From Pseudomonadota bacterium (GTDB lineage Bacteria; Pseudomonadota; Gammaproteobacteria; Competibacterales; Competibacteraceae): DNA of 11,228 nt. The translations under genes were made by a program, and so were the position numbers. The stretch is taken from assembly GCA_018262135.1 (NCBI GenBank), contig JAGTSD010000024.1, positions 1 to 11,228 of the forward strand, given 5' to 3'. This document shows, piece by piece, positions 1 to 6,842 of this stretch (positions are counted from its first letter, which is position 1; every line of letters begins with the position of its first letter). Under the pieces are notes generated by a model. The model had not been told where the DNA came from, did no database searches, and was given only the letters and a program-made list of their open reading frames with translations.

Positions 1-1
1 C

Positions 2-316
2 TCCTTCGCCGGCACGCAAGTCTGGGGCGTGCTGGCCATGGGCGCCGCTATCGTCATGCTGTTCTTCCTGCCCTGGCTCGACTGCAGCCCGGTGAAATCC
101 ATCCGCTATCGCGGCTTGCCATTCAAGCTGGTGCTGGCCGCGTTCATCGTTTCCTTCCTGATCCTGGGCTATCTGGGCGCGCTGCCGACCACCCCGGCCC
201 GCACCTCCCTGGCCCAGATCTGCTCCGTGATCTACTTCGCGTTCTTCTTCGTGCTGCCGATTCTGCCATGGTTTGAAAAGACCAAGCCGGTACCGGAAAG
301 GGTGACTTCAAAATGA
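2..316 (+). CDS. petB: Cytochrome b of the bc1 complex, C-terminal part (5' end outside window)
   Basis: This is the last 104 codons of a reading frame that is open from the left edge. It encodes a very hydrophobic protein end with about three membrane segments, including stretches around GVLAMGAAIVMLFFLPWL and LVLAAFIVSFLILGYLGALP. This matches the C-terminal helices of cytochrome b, which carries the two b hemes and the quinol sites of respiratory complex III in the inner membrane. The hemes and quinol sites lie upstream of the window and cannot be checked. The identification rests on the hydrophobic pattern and on the next gene, a clear cytochrome c1. The stop codon overlaps the petC start (ATGA, 313-316), which suggests translational coupling in a petABC operon. 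Confidence 0.93.
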   Translation, partial: SFAGTQVWGVLAMGAAIVMLFFLPWLDCSPVKSIRYRGLPFKLVLAAFIVSFLILGYLGALPTTPARTSLAQICSVIYFAFFFVLPILPWFEKTKPVPERVTSK

Positions 317-1056
317 AAAAAATCATCATCGCACTCGCGTTTCTGGCCCTGCCGGGCCTGAGCCTCGCGGCTGGCGGAGAGGGCTATCCGCTGGAGAAGG
401 CCCCGCTTGACCTGCATAACAAGGCCTCGCTGCAAAAGGGCGCCAAGCTGTTCGTCAACTACTGCATGGGTTGCCACTCCCTGGAGCACCAGCGCTACAA
501 TCGCATGGCCCGCGACATCGGCCTGACCGACGAGCAAGTCCAACAAAACCTGATCTTCACCGGAGCCAAGATCGGCGATCTGATGAAAAACGCCATGCCC
601 AAGGCCGACGCCAAGCGCTGGTTCGGCGTCACCCCGCCCGATTTGACCGTCATCTCCCGGTCGCGCGGCGTGGACTATCTCTACACCTACCTGCAAACCT
701 TCTATCAGGACCCGACCCGGCCGTTCGGCGTGAACAATGCCGCGTTCCCGAACGCCGGCATGCCGCACGTGCTGTGGCAGTTGCAGGGAATGCAAAAAGC
801 GGTCTACGAGGTCCACAAGGACCATGAAGGCAACGAAGCCAAGGTTCTCAAGGGCTTCGAACTGGTGCAACCCGGCAGCATGAGCCCGCCGGAGTTCAAG
901 GAAGCGATGGTGGATCTGGTGAATTTCCTGGCCTACGTCGGCGAACCCATTCAACTCGAACGTCAGAAGATCGGCATCTGGGTGTTGCTGTTCCTGGCGC
1001 TGCTGACCGTGGTGTTCTACCTGCTCAAGAAAGAGTACTGGAAGGACGTACATTGA
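313..1056 (+). CDS. petC: Cytochrome c1, heme subunit of the bc1 complex
   Basis: This encodes 247 residues. It is the c-type heme subunit of ubiquinol-cytochrome c reductase and passes electrons from the Rieske protein to soluble cytochrome c on the periplasmic side. A Sec signal peptide (KK, then a hydrophobic run, then SLAA around residue 20) precedes a single heme-binding CMGCH motif (C51, C54, H55). Met150 in the segment FPNAGMPHVLW is the likely sixth heme ligand by family comparison. A C-terminal anchor spans about residues 221-238 (IGIWVLLFLALLTVVFYLL), followed by a charged cytoplasmic end. The length is normal for a proteobacterial c1. The start ATG overlaps the petB stop by four bases. 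In many gammaproteobacteria sspA follows this gene. Here only a 108-base spacer separates it from sspB. Confidence 0.97.
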   Translation: MKKIIIALAFLALPGLSLAAGGEGYPLEKAPLDLHNKASLQKGAKLFVNYCMGCHSLEHQRYNRMARDIGLTDEQVQQNLIFTGAKIGDLMKNAMPKADAKRWFGVTPPDLTVISRSRGVDYLYTYLQTFYQDPTRPFGVNNAAFPNAGMPHVLWQLQGMQKAVYEVHKDHEGNEAKVLKGFELVQPGSMSPPEFKEAMVDLVNFLAYVGEPIQLERQKIGIWVLLFLALLTVVFYLLKKEYWKDVH

Positions 1057-1063
1057 CGCCGGC

Positions 1064-1126
1064 GCCGGCGGAGGGCCGACCGCTCGCCGCCGGCATTCTC
1101 TGATTCGCTCCCCGCGCCCGGCGGGG
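1064..1126 (+). terminator. Two GC-rich hairpins between petC and sspB
   Basis: After the petC stop there is an 8-bp perfect stem, GCCGGCGG (1064-1071) with CCGCCGGC (1087-1094), and then a 6-bp stem, CCCCGC (1110-1115) with GCGGGG (1121-1126) and a 5-base loop. Neither is followed by a run of T, so they are not textbook intrinsic terminators. They may weaken transcription into sspB, stabilise the pet mRNA 3' end, or be remnants of rearrangement where sspA would normally lie. The structure is seen directly; the function is inferred. Confidence 0.4.
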
Positions 1127-1164
1127 GGTCCCATTTCCCGCGATCCGCCCACGATTCCTCGGCC

Positions 1165-1575
1165 ATGACCTCGACCCGTCCCTATCTGATCCGCGCCCTG
1201 TACGAGTGGATTGAAGACAACGGCCTGACGCCGCACATTCTGGTCGACGCGGAAGCGCCGGGCGTGACCGTACCCAAGCAGCATATCCGCGAGGGCCAGA
1301 TCGTGCTCAACATCAACTCGTCGGCGGTGCGCGATCTGCGGTTGGGCAACGACTGGATCGAGTTCAGCGCCCGCTTTGGCGGCGTAGCCCGCGCGATCCA
1401 GATTCCGGTGACGGCGGTCCTGGCCATCTACGCCCGTGAAAACGGTCAGGGCATGGCCTTTGGCGAGGAGGTCGGAGGCGATGAGCCACCCCCGCCGGAC
1501 AAGCCGGACAAGCCGGACAAGCCGGACAAGCCCGTGCGTCCCGACCGCAAGCCGGTGTTGAAGATCGTGAAATAG
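1165..1575 (+). CDS. sspB: ClpXP protease specificity-enhancing factor SspB
   Basis: This encodes 136 residues. SspB is the cytoplasmic adaptor that holds ssrA-tagged peptides (products of tmRNA rescue) and other substrates and delivers them to ClpXP. The N-terminal domain, about residues 1-105, begins TSTRPYLIRALYEWIEDNG and contains the typical segments HILVDAEAPGV and NINSSAVRDL. It is followed by a flexible linker containing four PDK repeats (residues 111-122). The last residues, KPVLKIVK, match the basic/hydrophobic ClpX-docking tail of the family. No good Shine-Dalgarno sequence precedes the ATG, but the start agrees with the family N-terminus. The stop is TAG, useful evidence that TAG is a real stop in this organism. 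The gene ends 6 bases from the end of the convergent dolP-like gene. Confidence 0.95.
   Translation: MTSTRPYLIRALYEWIEDNGLTPHILVDAEAPGVTVPKQHIREGQIVLNINSSAVRDLRLGNDWIEFSARFGGVARAIQIPVTAVLAIYARENGQGMAFGEEVGGDEPPPPDKPDKPDKPDKPVRPDRKPVLKIVK
1495..1530 (+). repeat. Four perfect tandem copies of a 9-bp unit in the sspB linker
   Basis: The unit CCGGACAAG occurs four times without a mismatch (1495-1503, 1504-1512, 1513-1521, 1522-1530). It encodes Pro-Asp-Lys four times in the linker between the substrate-binding domain and the ClpX-docking tail. Perfect copies suggest slippage, so copy number may vary between strains without changing the frame. Confidence 0.9.
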
Positions 1576-1581
1576 CCGTGC

Positions 1582-2840
<1,259 letters not shown>

Positions 2841-2872
2841 CCGCCTCCTCAGCGTTCTACTCAACCATCCCC

Positions 2873-3562
2873 ATGTTTGCTTCCGCTTCCCGCGAATTCC
2901 GGGCCGGCGTGCTGGCGCTGGCGCCGTTGCTAGTCGGAGTTATGCCCTTTGGCATGATCTACGGCGCGCTGGCGCTGAGCCAGGGCTTGAGTCCGGCAGC
3001 GGCGCTGGCCATGTCCAGCATTCTGTTCGCCGGCTCGGCGCAGTTTCTGTTCTGCCAGTTGCTCGGCGTCGGCGCCCCGCTCACGGTGACGGTGGCCGAG
3101 GTGGGCCTGCTCAACCTGCGCCACGCCCTGTACAGCGCTGCCATGGCCCCGCGCATCGCCCATCTGCCCCGGCGCTGGAAGCTGGCGCTGGCCTATCTGC
3201 TGACCGACGAGGCATATGCCGTCATCGCCCGGCGCGAGGCGGCGGATGATACGGGGCCCTATCGGCACTGGTTCTATCTGGGCGCGGGCCTGGCCCTGTG
3301 GGGCGGCTGGCAACTGTCCACCGCCGCCGGTGTATTGCTGGGCGCGCGGCTGCCGGCGGACTGGCCGCTGGATTTCGCCCTGCCACTGACCTTCATCGCC
3401 ATCGTAGTGCCGCTGATCCGCAACCGGACCCTGCTGGCGGTGGCGGCGGTTTCCGGGATCGTGGCGCTGGTGGCCGCCGGGCTGCCGTTCAAGCTGGGGC
3501 TGCTGGCGGCGGCGCTGGCCGGGATGGCGGTGGGTTGGCGACTGGCGGGAGGGGTGCGATGA
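2873..3562 (+). CDS. azlC: AzlC-family branched-chain amino acid exporter, large subunit
   Basis: This encodes 229 mostly hydrophobic residues with about six to seven membrane segments, the usual size of AzlC. Family-like stretches are APLLVGVMPFGMIYGALA (residues 17-34), SILFAGSAQF (49-58), NLRHALYSAAMAP (81-93) and LTDEAYAV (110-117). AzlC works with a small partner, AzlD, to export amino acids: branched-chain amino acids and analogues in Bacillus, and valine through the E. coli homologue YgaZ. The substrate here cannot be read from the sequence. The stop overlaps the start of azlD (ATGA, 3559-3562). No Lrp-type or other regulator gene is adjacent. No clear ribosome binding site precedes the ATG, but the N-terminus SREFRAGVLALAPLL fits the family. 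Confidence 0.93.
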   Translation: MFASASREFRAGVLALAPLLVGVMPFGMIYGALALSQGLSPAAALAMSSILFAGSAQFLFCQLLGVGAPLTVTVAEVGLLNLRHALYSAAMAPRIAHLPRRWKLALAYLLTDEAYAVIARREAADDTGPYRHWFYLGAGLALWGGWQLSTAAGVLLGARLPADWPLDFALPLTFIAIVVPLIRNRTLLAVAAVSGIVALVAAGLPFKLGLLAAALAGMAVGWRLAGGVR

Positions 3563-3867
3563 GCGTCTGGCTGACCATCATCCTGTGCGGGGTGGTGACC
3601 TTTATCATCCGCCTGTCGTTCATCGCCGCCGAGGGCAAGGTGGCGTTCCCACCGGGTTCCCGCCGCGTGTTGCCGTTCGTGCCGGTCGCCACCCTGACCG
3701 CGCTGGTGATCCCTGATCTGCTGATGCCGCAGGGCACGCTGTGGCTGGCCTGGGACAATGCCCGGCTGATGGCCGGACTGGCGGCTATCGCCATCGCCGC
3801 GACGACCCGCAGCGTGTTGTGGACGCTGGTGGGGGGATTTGTGGTGCTGGGGGTATGGCCAGCATGA
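3559..3867 (+). CDS. azlD: AzlD-family branched-chain amino acid exporter, small subunit
   Basis: This encodes 102 residues from the ATG that overlaps the azlC stop. The frame is open far upstream, but the coupled ATG gives the expected AzlD N-terminus (MSVWLTIILCGVVTFIIRLS). About three to four membrane segments are visible, along with the family-like stretch RRVLPFVPVATLTALVIPDL. It is the partner that AzlC-type exporters need. The last roughly 80 bases are overlapped on the minus strand by the run-on open frame of a decayed nuclease gene. I see no intrinsic terminator directly after the stop. Confidence 0.93.
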   Translation: MSVWLTIILCGVVTFIIRLSFIAAEGKVAFPPGSRRVLPFVPVATLTALVIPDLLMPQGTLWLAWDNARLMAGLAAIAIAATTRSVLWTLVGGFVVLGVWPA

Positions 3868-3898
3868 ACGAGGAAACTGGCCTGGGGCTATGTGCGCC

Positions 3899-4111
3899 CG
3901 GAAATTTGACCTTGTCGTAAATCTCTGCCAGCGCCAGTTCGCAATCAATCGGGTCCAGCCGCAGACTGTCCTCCAAACCGTCGCTATCCGTCAACACCCA
4001 GCGTTGATTCGGTTGCCGCCGGTAGGATTCGACATGCGGGCGATGCTGGGCGATCAGCACGTACTCCATCAGCGATTCCACCTCGGGCTGCATCCGGATG
4101 AGGAGGTGCAA
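3899..4111 (-). pseudogene. Remnant of a Uma2-family (DUF820) endonuclease, C-terminal part only
   Basis: The minus-strand frame encodes about 70 residues resembling the end of Uma2 proteins: SLMEYVLIAQHRPHVESYRR, then RWVLTDSDGLEDSLRL and LALAEIYDKVKFP. Uma2 proteins are restriction-like PD-(D/E)XK nucleases of about 190 residues. Here the N-terminal half, which carries most catalytic acidic residues, is missing. The sequence upstream of about 4111 shows no family resemblance in any frame, and no plausible start with a ribosome binding site exists; only an internal TTG or ATG is available. The natural stop is also lost: the frame runs on into the azlD 3' end, antisense, to 3785. I read it as a gene broken at both ends, probably inactive. 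It fills most of the 360-base gap between azlD and the comEA-like gene. Confidence 0.7.
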
Positions 4112-4174
4112 GCCCGGCTGGGCCTGATTTTCGCCAAATTCGATGCACTGGGTAGCGCTGCTCTTTGGATAAAA

Positions 4175-4201
4175 CGTTGGCCGCCCGGTGGGCGGCCAAC
4201 G
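4175..4201 (-). terminator. Intrinsic terminator of the comEA-like gene
   Basis: A perfect 12-bp inverted repeat (4175-4186 with 4190-4201, loop of 3 bases) is followed on the minus strand by TTTTATCC. It begins about 27 bases beyond the comEA-like stop codon, so it fits a Rho-independent terminator for that gene. Confidence 0.88.
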
Positions 4202-4227
4202 CGCGATCCCTCGTAAATCGGAGCAGA

Positions 4228-4641
4228 TTACTGCTTGGGCGCAGCGGGTACCGCCGGCATCGCGGGCGCAGGCGGAACCGCCGGTTTGGCCGGCATCGCG
4301 GGCGCAGGCGGAACCGCCGGTTTGGCCGGTATCGCGGGCGCAGGCGGAACCGCCGCCGCTGGCGCGGTCGCCGGCCCCGCCCCACCCACGGTTACCATGG
4401 GTTTGATCTTTTCAACGGTTTTTGCCTTGATGCCTGGCACCTTGGCCAAATCGTCCACCGATGTGAAGGGTCCGTTGGCTTCGCGATACTTGACGATATC
4501 GGCCGCCTTCTTGGGACCGATCCCTTTGACCCCTTTATCCAACTGCTCGGCAGTCGCCGTGTTAATGTCTATGGCCTGAGCAAAGGACAGGGCGGAGAAC
4601 ATCGCCAAGGCAACTGCGAGCACTAAATGCAACAGTTTCAT
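4228..4641 (-). CDS. Secreted ComEA-like helix-hairpin-helix protein with Pro/Ala-rich tail
   Basis: This encodes 137 residues. GGAG about six bases before the ATG supports this start. A signal peptide (residues 1 to about 22, ending SALSFAQA) precedes a ComEA-type double helix-hairpin-helix domain, about residues 24-83: IDINTATAEQLDKGVKGIG, KKAADIVKYREANGPFTSVDDL and KVPGIKAKTVEKIKPMV. ComEA proteins bind incoming double-stranded DNA in the periplasm during natural transformation. Small single-domain relatives such as YbaV are also common in species not known to be competent. Residues 88-137 form a tail made almost only of Pro, Ala, Val, Lys and Met, built by DNA repeats. No competence genes lie nearby. 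It has its own terminator and a 168-base upstream spacer, so it is probably transcribed alone or as a weak tail of the lapAB unit. Confidence 0.88.
   Translation of the reverse strand: MKLLHLVLAVALAMFSALSFAQAIDINTATAEQLDKGVKGIGPKKAADIVKYREANGPFTSVDDLAKVPGIKAKTVEKIKPMVTVGGAGPATAPAAAVPPAPAIPAKPAVPPAPAMPAKPAVPPAPAMPAVPAAPKQ
4256..4355 (-). repeat. 36-bp direct repeats encoding the comEA-like tail
   Basis: Two identical 36-bp copies lie head to tail (4256-4291 and 4292-4327). They are followed by a partial third copy of 28 bases (4328-4355) with one mismatch (T for C at 4330). Each copy encodes 12 residues of the type PPAPAMPAKPAV. The length is a multiple of three, so gain or loss of copies keeps the frame. 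Confidence 0.9.
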
Positions 4642-4701
4642 TTTTCACTCCTTATTTGATCGCCATTCTGTTGGTGGAAAAAAGCTGCCATTGAGGAGAG
4701 A

Positions 4702-4729
4702 AAAATAGAACAAAATTGTGGAAATGCAA
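4702..4729 (-). promoter_or_regulatory. Possible promoter of the comEA-like gene
   Basis: On the minus strand TTGCAT (4724-4729) and TATTTT (4702-4707) are 16 bases apart, in an AT-rich stretch that stands out from its GC-rich surroundings. The matches to the -35 and -10 consensus are three and four of six. It would place transcription start about 55 bases before the ATG. Confidence 0.3.
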
Positions 4730-4809
4730 CCCCTTGCCGACAGTTTTTTTAGTGGTGGGCTCCTTGCAAGGCAATCGGCAATATTGGATCAGATCCATTA
4801 CCCGGCGCT

Positions 4810-5973
4810 TCAAGTACTGGTCTTCATGACCAGATCGGGCATCGGTTTGATCGTGTTCCACTGCTGGCAACCGGGGCAACACCAGTGCAAGGCCTTGACG
4901 ACAAAACCGCAGTTGACGCAACGGTAGCGGGCGGCGCCATTGAGCATCTGCGTGCTGACGCAGTGCAACGCACGCAAGTCGGCATATCCCGCCCCCTTGC
5001 CTCGTTCCAGTTGGATTTCAACCAATCGCCGCAAGCCCAGCAGGGTCGGATATTCCCGCAATTCGCGTTCGAGAAACCGGAGCGCCGCTTCCTCACCCTC
5101 GTGCCGCAGGAACCAGTCCGCCAGAGCATCGGTGATCCGGCCGCCATGATCCCGCTGTTGGACTTCGCGCAAATACGCTCCCCACTCATCGAGCCGATTC
5201 AGTATGGCATAGCACTCCCCGAGCGGCGCGATGACCTCCGGAAAATACCCTCGATCCTGCCGTTCGACTGCCTGGAACGTCGCGATGGCCGCCTGACAGT
5301 CTCCCTCTCGCATGGCGAGGCGACCCAGCAACAGGTTGGCCCGAACGCAGCCCGGGTCGCGCGCCAGCGCGTTGAGCAGCCAGGTTCGAGTTTCGTCGTC
5401 CTCGCTGGCTTCCTCGGCCAGCTCGCAACAAAAATGCGCGGTCTCCCGCTTTTTGGATTCACCGCCGATCTGCTCCAAACGGTCACAGTAGGTAATCGCC
5501 TGGCGCCAGTCCTTTTCCTGCTGGAAGATGTAGATCAAGCGCGAGAGAGCGACCTCGGTATGGTCGGGCTGTTCCAGCAGTTCCCGAAACAGCTCCTCAG
5601 CCCGGTCGAACAGGCCAGCCCGCAAGTAATCCTCGCCGAGTTCGAGCATGGCCCGGCGGCGCTGGTCAGCCGTCAGGGTGGTCCGGGCGATCAGGCTACC
5701 GTGAATATGGATCGCCCGATCCACCTCGCCGCGGCGTCGAAACAGATTGCCCAGAGTCAGATGGATCTCTGCGGTATTCCGGTCCACGCCGGCCATGCGA
5801 GTGAACACTTCGATAGCCTGATCGGGCTTGTCCTCGATCAGGTAATTCAGTCCCTTGAAGTATTCGGTGTTACGGGCGGTTGCACGGTTGCGCCGCCCGG
5901 CATACTCGCGTCGGGCTACCCACCAGCCAGAGGCCGCAGCGACTGGCAGCAGCAGCCACAATAGCTCCATCAT
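4810..5973 (-). CDS. lapB: Lipopolysaccharide assembly protein B (TPR and rubredoxin-like metal site)
   Basis: This encodes 387 residues. An N-terminal membrane anchor (residues 2 to about 19, MELLWLLLPVAAASGWWVA) is followed by a cytoplasmic array of TPR-like helical repeats (about 35-335) with typical pairs such as AEIHLTLGNLFRRRGEVDRAI and AMLELGEDYLRAGLFDRAEELF. The C-terminal rubredoxin-like metal site consists of C352, C355, C366 and C369 (CVNCG ... CCPGC), with the same CxxC-10-CxxC spacing as E. coli LapB and an extra Cys365. LapB works with FtsH to control LpxC turnover and so LPS synthesis. The second ATG (5968-5970) is a possible start, because the weak AGG upstream is better spaced for it. 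lapA lies 25 bases upstream, in the usual lapAB order. Confidence 0.95.
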   Translation of the reverse strand: MMELLWLLLPVAAASGWWVARREYAGRRNRATARNTEYFKGLNYLIEDKPDQAIEVFTRMAGVDRNTAEIHLTLGNLFRRRGEVDRAIHIHGSLIARTTLTADQRRRAMLELGEDYLRAGLFDRAEELFRELLEQPDHTEVALSRLIYIFQQEKDWRQAITYCDRLEQIGGESKKRETAHFCCELAEEASEDDETRTWLLNALARDPGCVRANLLLGRLAMREGDCQAAIATFQAVERQDRGYFPEVIAPLGECYAILNRLDEWGAYLREVQQRDHGGRITDALADWFLRHEGEEAALRFLERELREYPTLLGLRRLVEIQLERGKGAGYADLRALHCVSTQMLNGAARYRCVNCGFVVKALHWCCPGCQQWNTIKPMPDLVMKTST

Positions 5974-5998
5974 GACCTAGCGGTGCGTCCCCGGCGCG

Positions 5999-6310
5999 TC
6001 AAGGAGCACTCCGGCCCGCCTTTTTGGCCAGCAGGCTGATTTCCTGATCCTTGTCGGCGACGGCCTGCCGCAGCCGGGCCACCCGCCAACGGAGCGGCAA
6101 CACGACGAAGGCTCCGACCAGGGAAGTCAGCAGGACGCCAGCGGCAAAGGCGCACACCACCACCAGCGACAACGGCACTGTCGTCTTGTCCAGCAAATAG
6201 TCAACTGGGACCGGGTTGGCGTTCAGCGTTGAGAACTCCACCCCCAGCAACAGTACGACGAGCAAGATTGCGGCAATCAAAAGGACCTTGAGCAATTTAA
6301 TCCCGAACAT
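5999..6310 (-). CDS. lapA: Lipopolysaccharide assembly protein A (LapA/YciS, DUF1049)
   Basis: This encodes 103 residues from the ATG at 6308-6310, preceded by GGGGAAACCG. An upstream in-frame start would add a charged, non-family extension. Two membrane helices (about residues 5-25 and 46-73) flank a short periplasmic loop containing FSTLNANPVPVDYLL, the family hallmark. A short charged coiled-coil-like end follows (WRVARLRQAVADKDQEISLL). LapA is an inner-membrane partner of LapB in LPS assembly. A strong terminator lies about 92 bases upstream, after ihfB, so lapAB probably starts from its own promoter or from read-through. I could not identify a convincing promoter in that spacer. Confidence 0.93.
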   Translation of the reverse strand: MFGIKLLKVLLIAAILLVVLLLGVEFSTLNANPVPVDYLLDKTTVPLSLVVVCAFAAGVLLTSLVGAFVVLPLRWRVARLRQAVADKDQEISLLAKKAGRSAP

Positions 6311-6401
6311 CGGTTTCCCCCTGCCAAAACGACTTGAACTCGGCCGGCTCGAACGGTAGTCCACCGCCTCTGGTGGAACGGGATTCCCCCGCTATTCAAC
6401 A

Positions 6402-6429
6402 AAAAACCCACTTCATACCGTGGGTTTTT
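6402..6429 (-). terminator. Intrinsic terminator downstream of ihfB (symmetrical)
   Basis: AAAAACCCAC (6402-6411) pairs perfectly with GTGGGTTTTT (6420-6429) across an 8-base loop. On the minus strand the stem runs into TTTTTTG, as expected for a Rho-independent terminator. It lies about 68 bases beyond the ihfB stop and separates the aroA-cmk-rpsA-ihfB transcripts from lapAB. Confidence 0.88.
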
Positions 6430-6496
6430 GAACGGCTGATGACAACCGATAGCCTGCCGAATTGAAATGACGATTACAACAACGTATCGCTAACTT

Positions 6497-6784
6497 TTAA
6501 AACCCGCGGTCGTTAACCCGTTCGCGCAGTTCCTTGCCGGGCTTGAAGTGTGGGACATACTTGCCGGCCAGCGTGACAGCCTCGCCGGTTTTGGGATTAC
6601 GACCCACTCGTGGCGGCCGGAAGTGCAGCGAAAAACTGCCGAAACCACGGATTTCGATCCGCTCGCCATGGGCCAGCGAATCGCTCATCTGCTCCAGCAG
6701 GGTCTTGACCGCCTGTTCCACATCCTAGTAGGGAAGGTCGCTGCGCTTGCGCGCGAGAATTTCAATCAATTCCGATTTCGTCAT
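6497..6784 (-). pseudogene. ihfB: Integration host factor beta subunit gene with an in-frame amber codon at position 20
   Basis: From the ATG at 6782-6784 (GGGGACG upstream) the frame reads MTKSELIEILARKRSDLPY, then TAG (6725-6727), then [20 protein letters not shown] through to TAA at 6497-6499. With the TAG counted this is 95 codons, the normal IhfB length. It aligns without gaps over the first 26 residues of E. coli IhfB, where residue 20 is Lys; AAG to TAG is a single base change. The downstream part keeps the family core: [27 protein letters not shown], and [20 protein letters not shown] is the DNA-bending heterodimer IhfA-IhfB. A GTG two codons after the TAG (6719-6721) could restart a 74-residue product, but it would lack the first helix and much of the dimer core. 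A sequence error is a serious alternative. Confidence 0.85.
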
Positions 6785-6842
6785 GGAACGTCCCCAGTGA
6801 ACGGCGGACACGGTGGCATGCACCGCGCCGCCCTCGTTCGAA

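Noticed and set aside
232..1284. Minus-strand open frame of 350 codons opposite petC
   Set aside because: Antisense shadow of petC and the start of sspB in GC-rich DNA; no recognisable domain.
4256..4355. 36-bp repeats as a CRISPR array
   Set aside because: The copies are contiguous with no unique spacers and are in frame inside a coding region.
4235..4579. Plus-strand open frame rich in Gly/Ala (GIAGAGGTAGLA type repeats), looking like a structural repeat protein
   Set aside because: It is the antisense of the repeat-coding tail of the comEA-like gene, which has a signal peptide, domain match, ribosome binding site and terminator on the minus strand.
4734..4781. Inverted repeat TTGCCGA/TCGGCAA after lapB as a terminator
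   Set aside because: Only 7 bp with a 34-base loop and no T run right after the stem; too weak to call.
4885..5964. Plus-strand open frame of 359 codons opposite lapB
   Set aside because: Antisense of lapB, whose TPR array and CxxC pairs are clear on the minus strand.
6719..6727. Pyrrolysine or other genetic-code reassignment of TAG
   Set aside because: sspB and cmk both end in TAG at the expected protein length, so TAG acts as a stop here; a nonsense mutation or sequence error is simpler.
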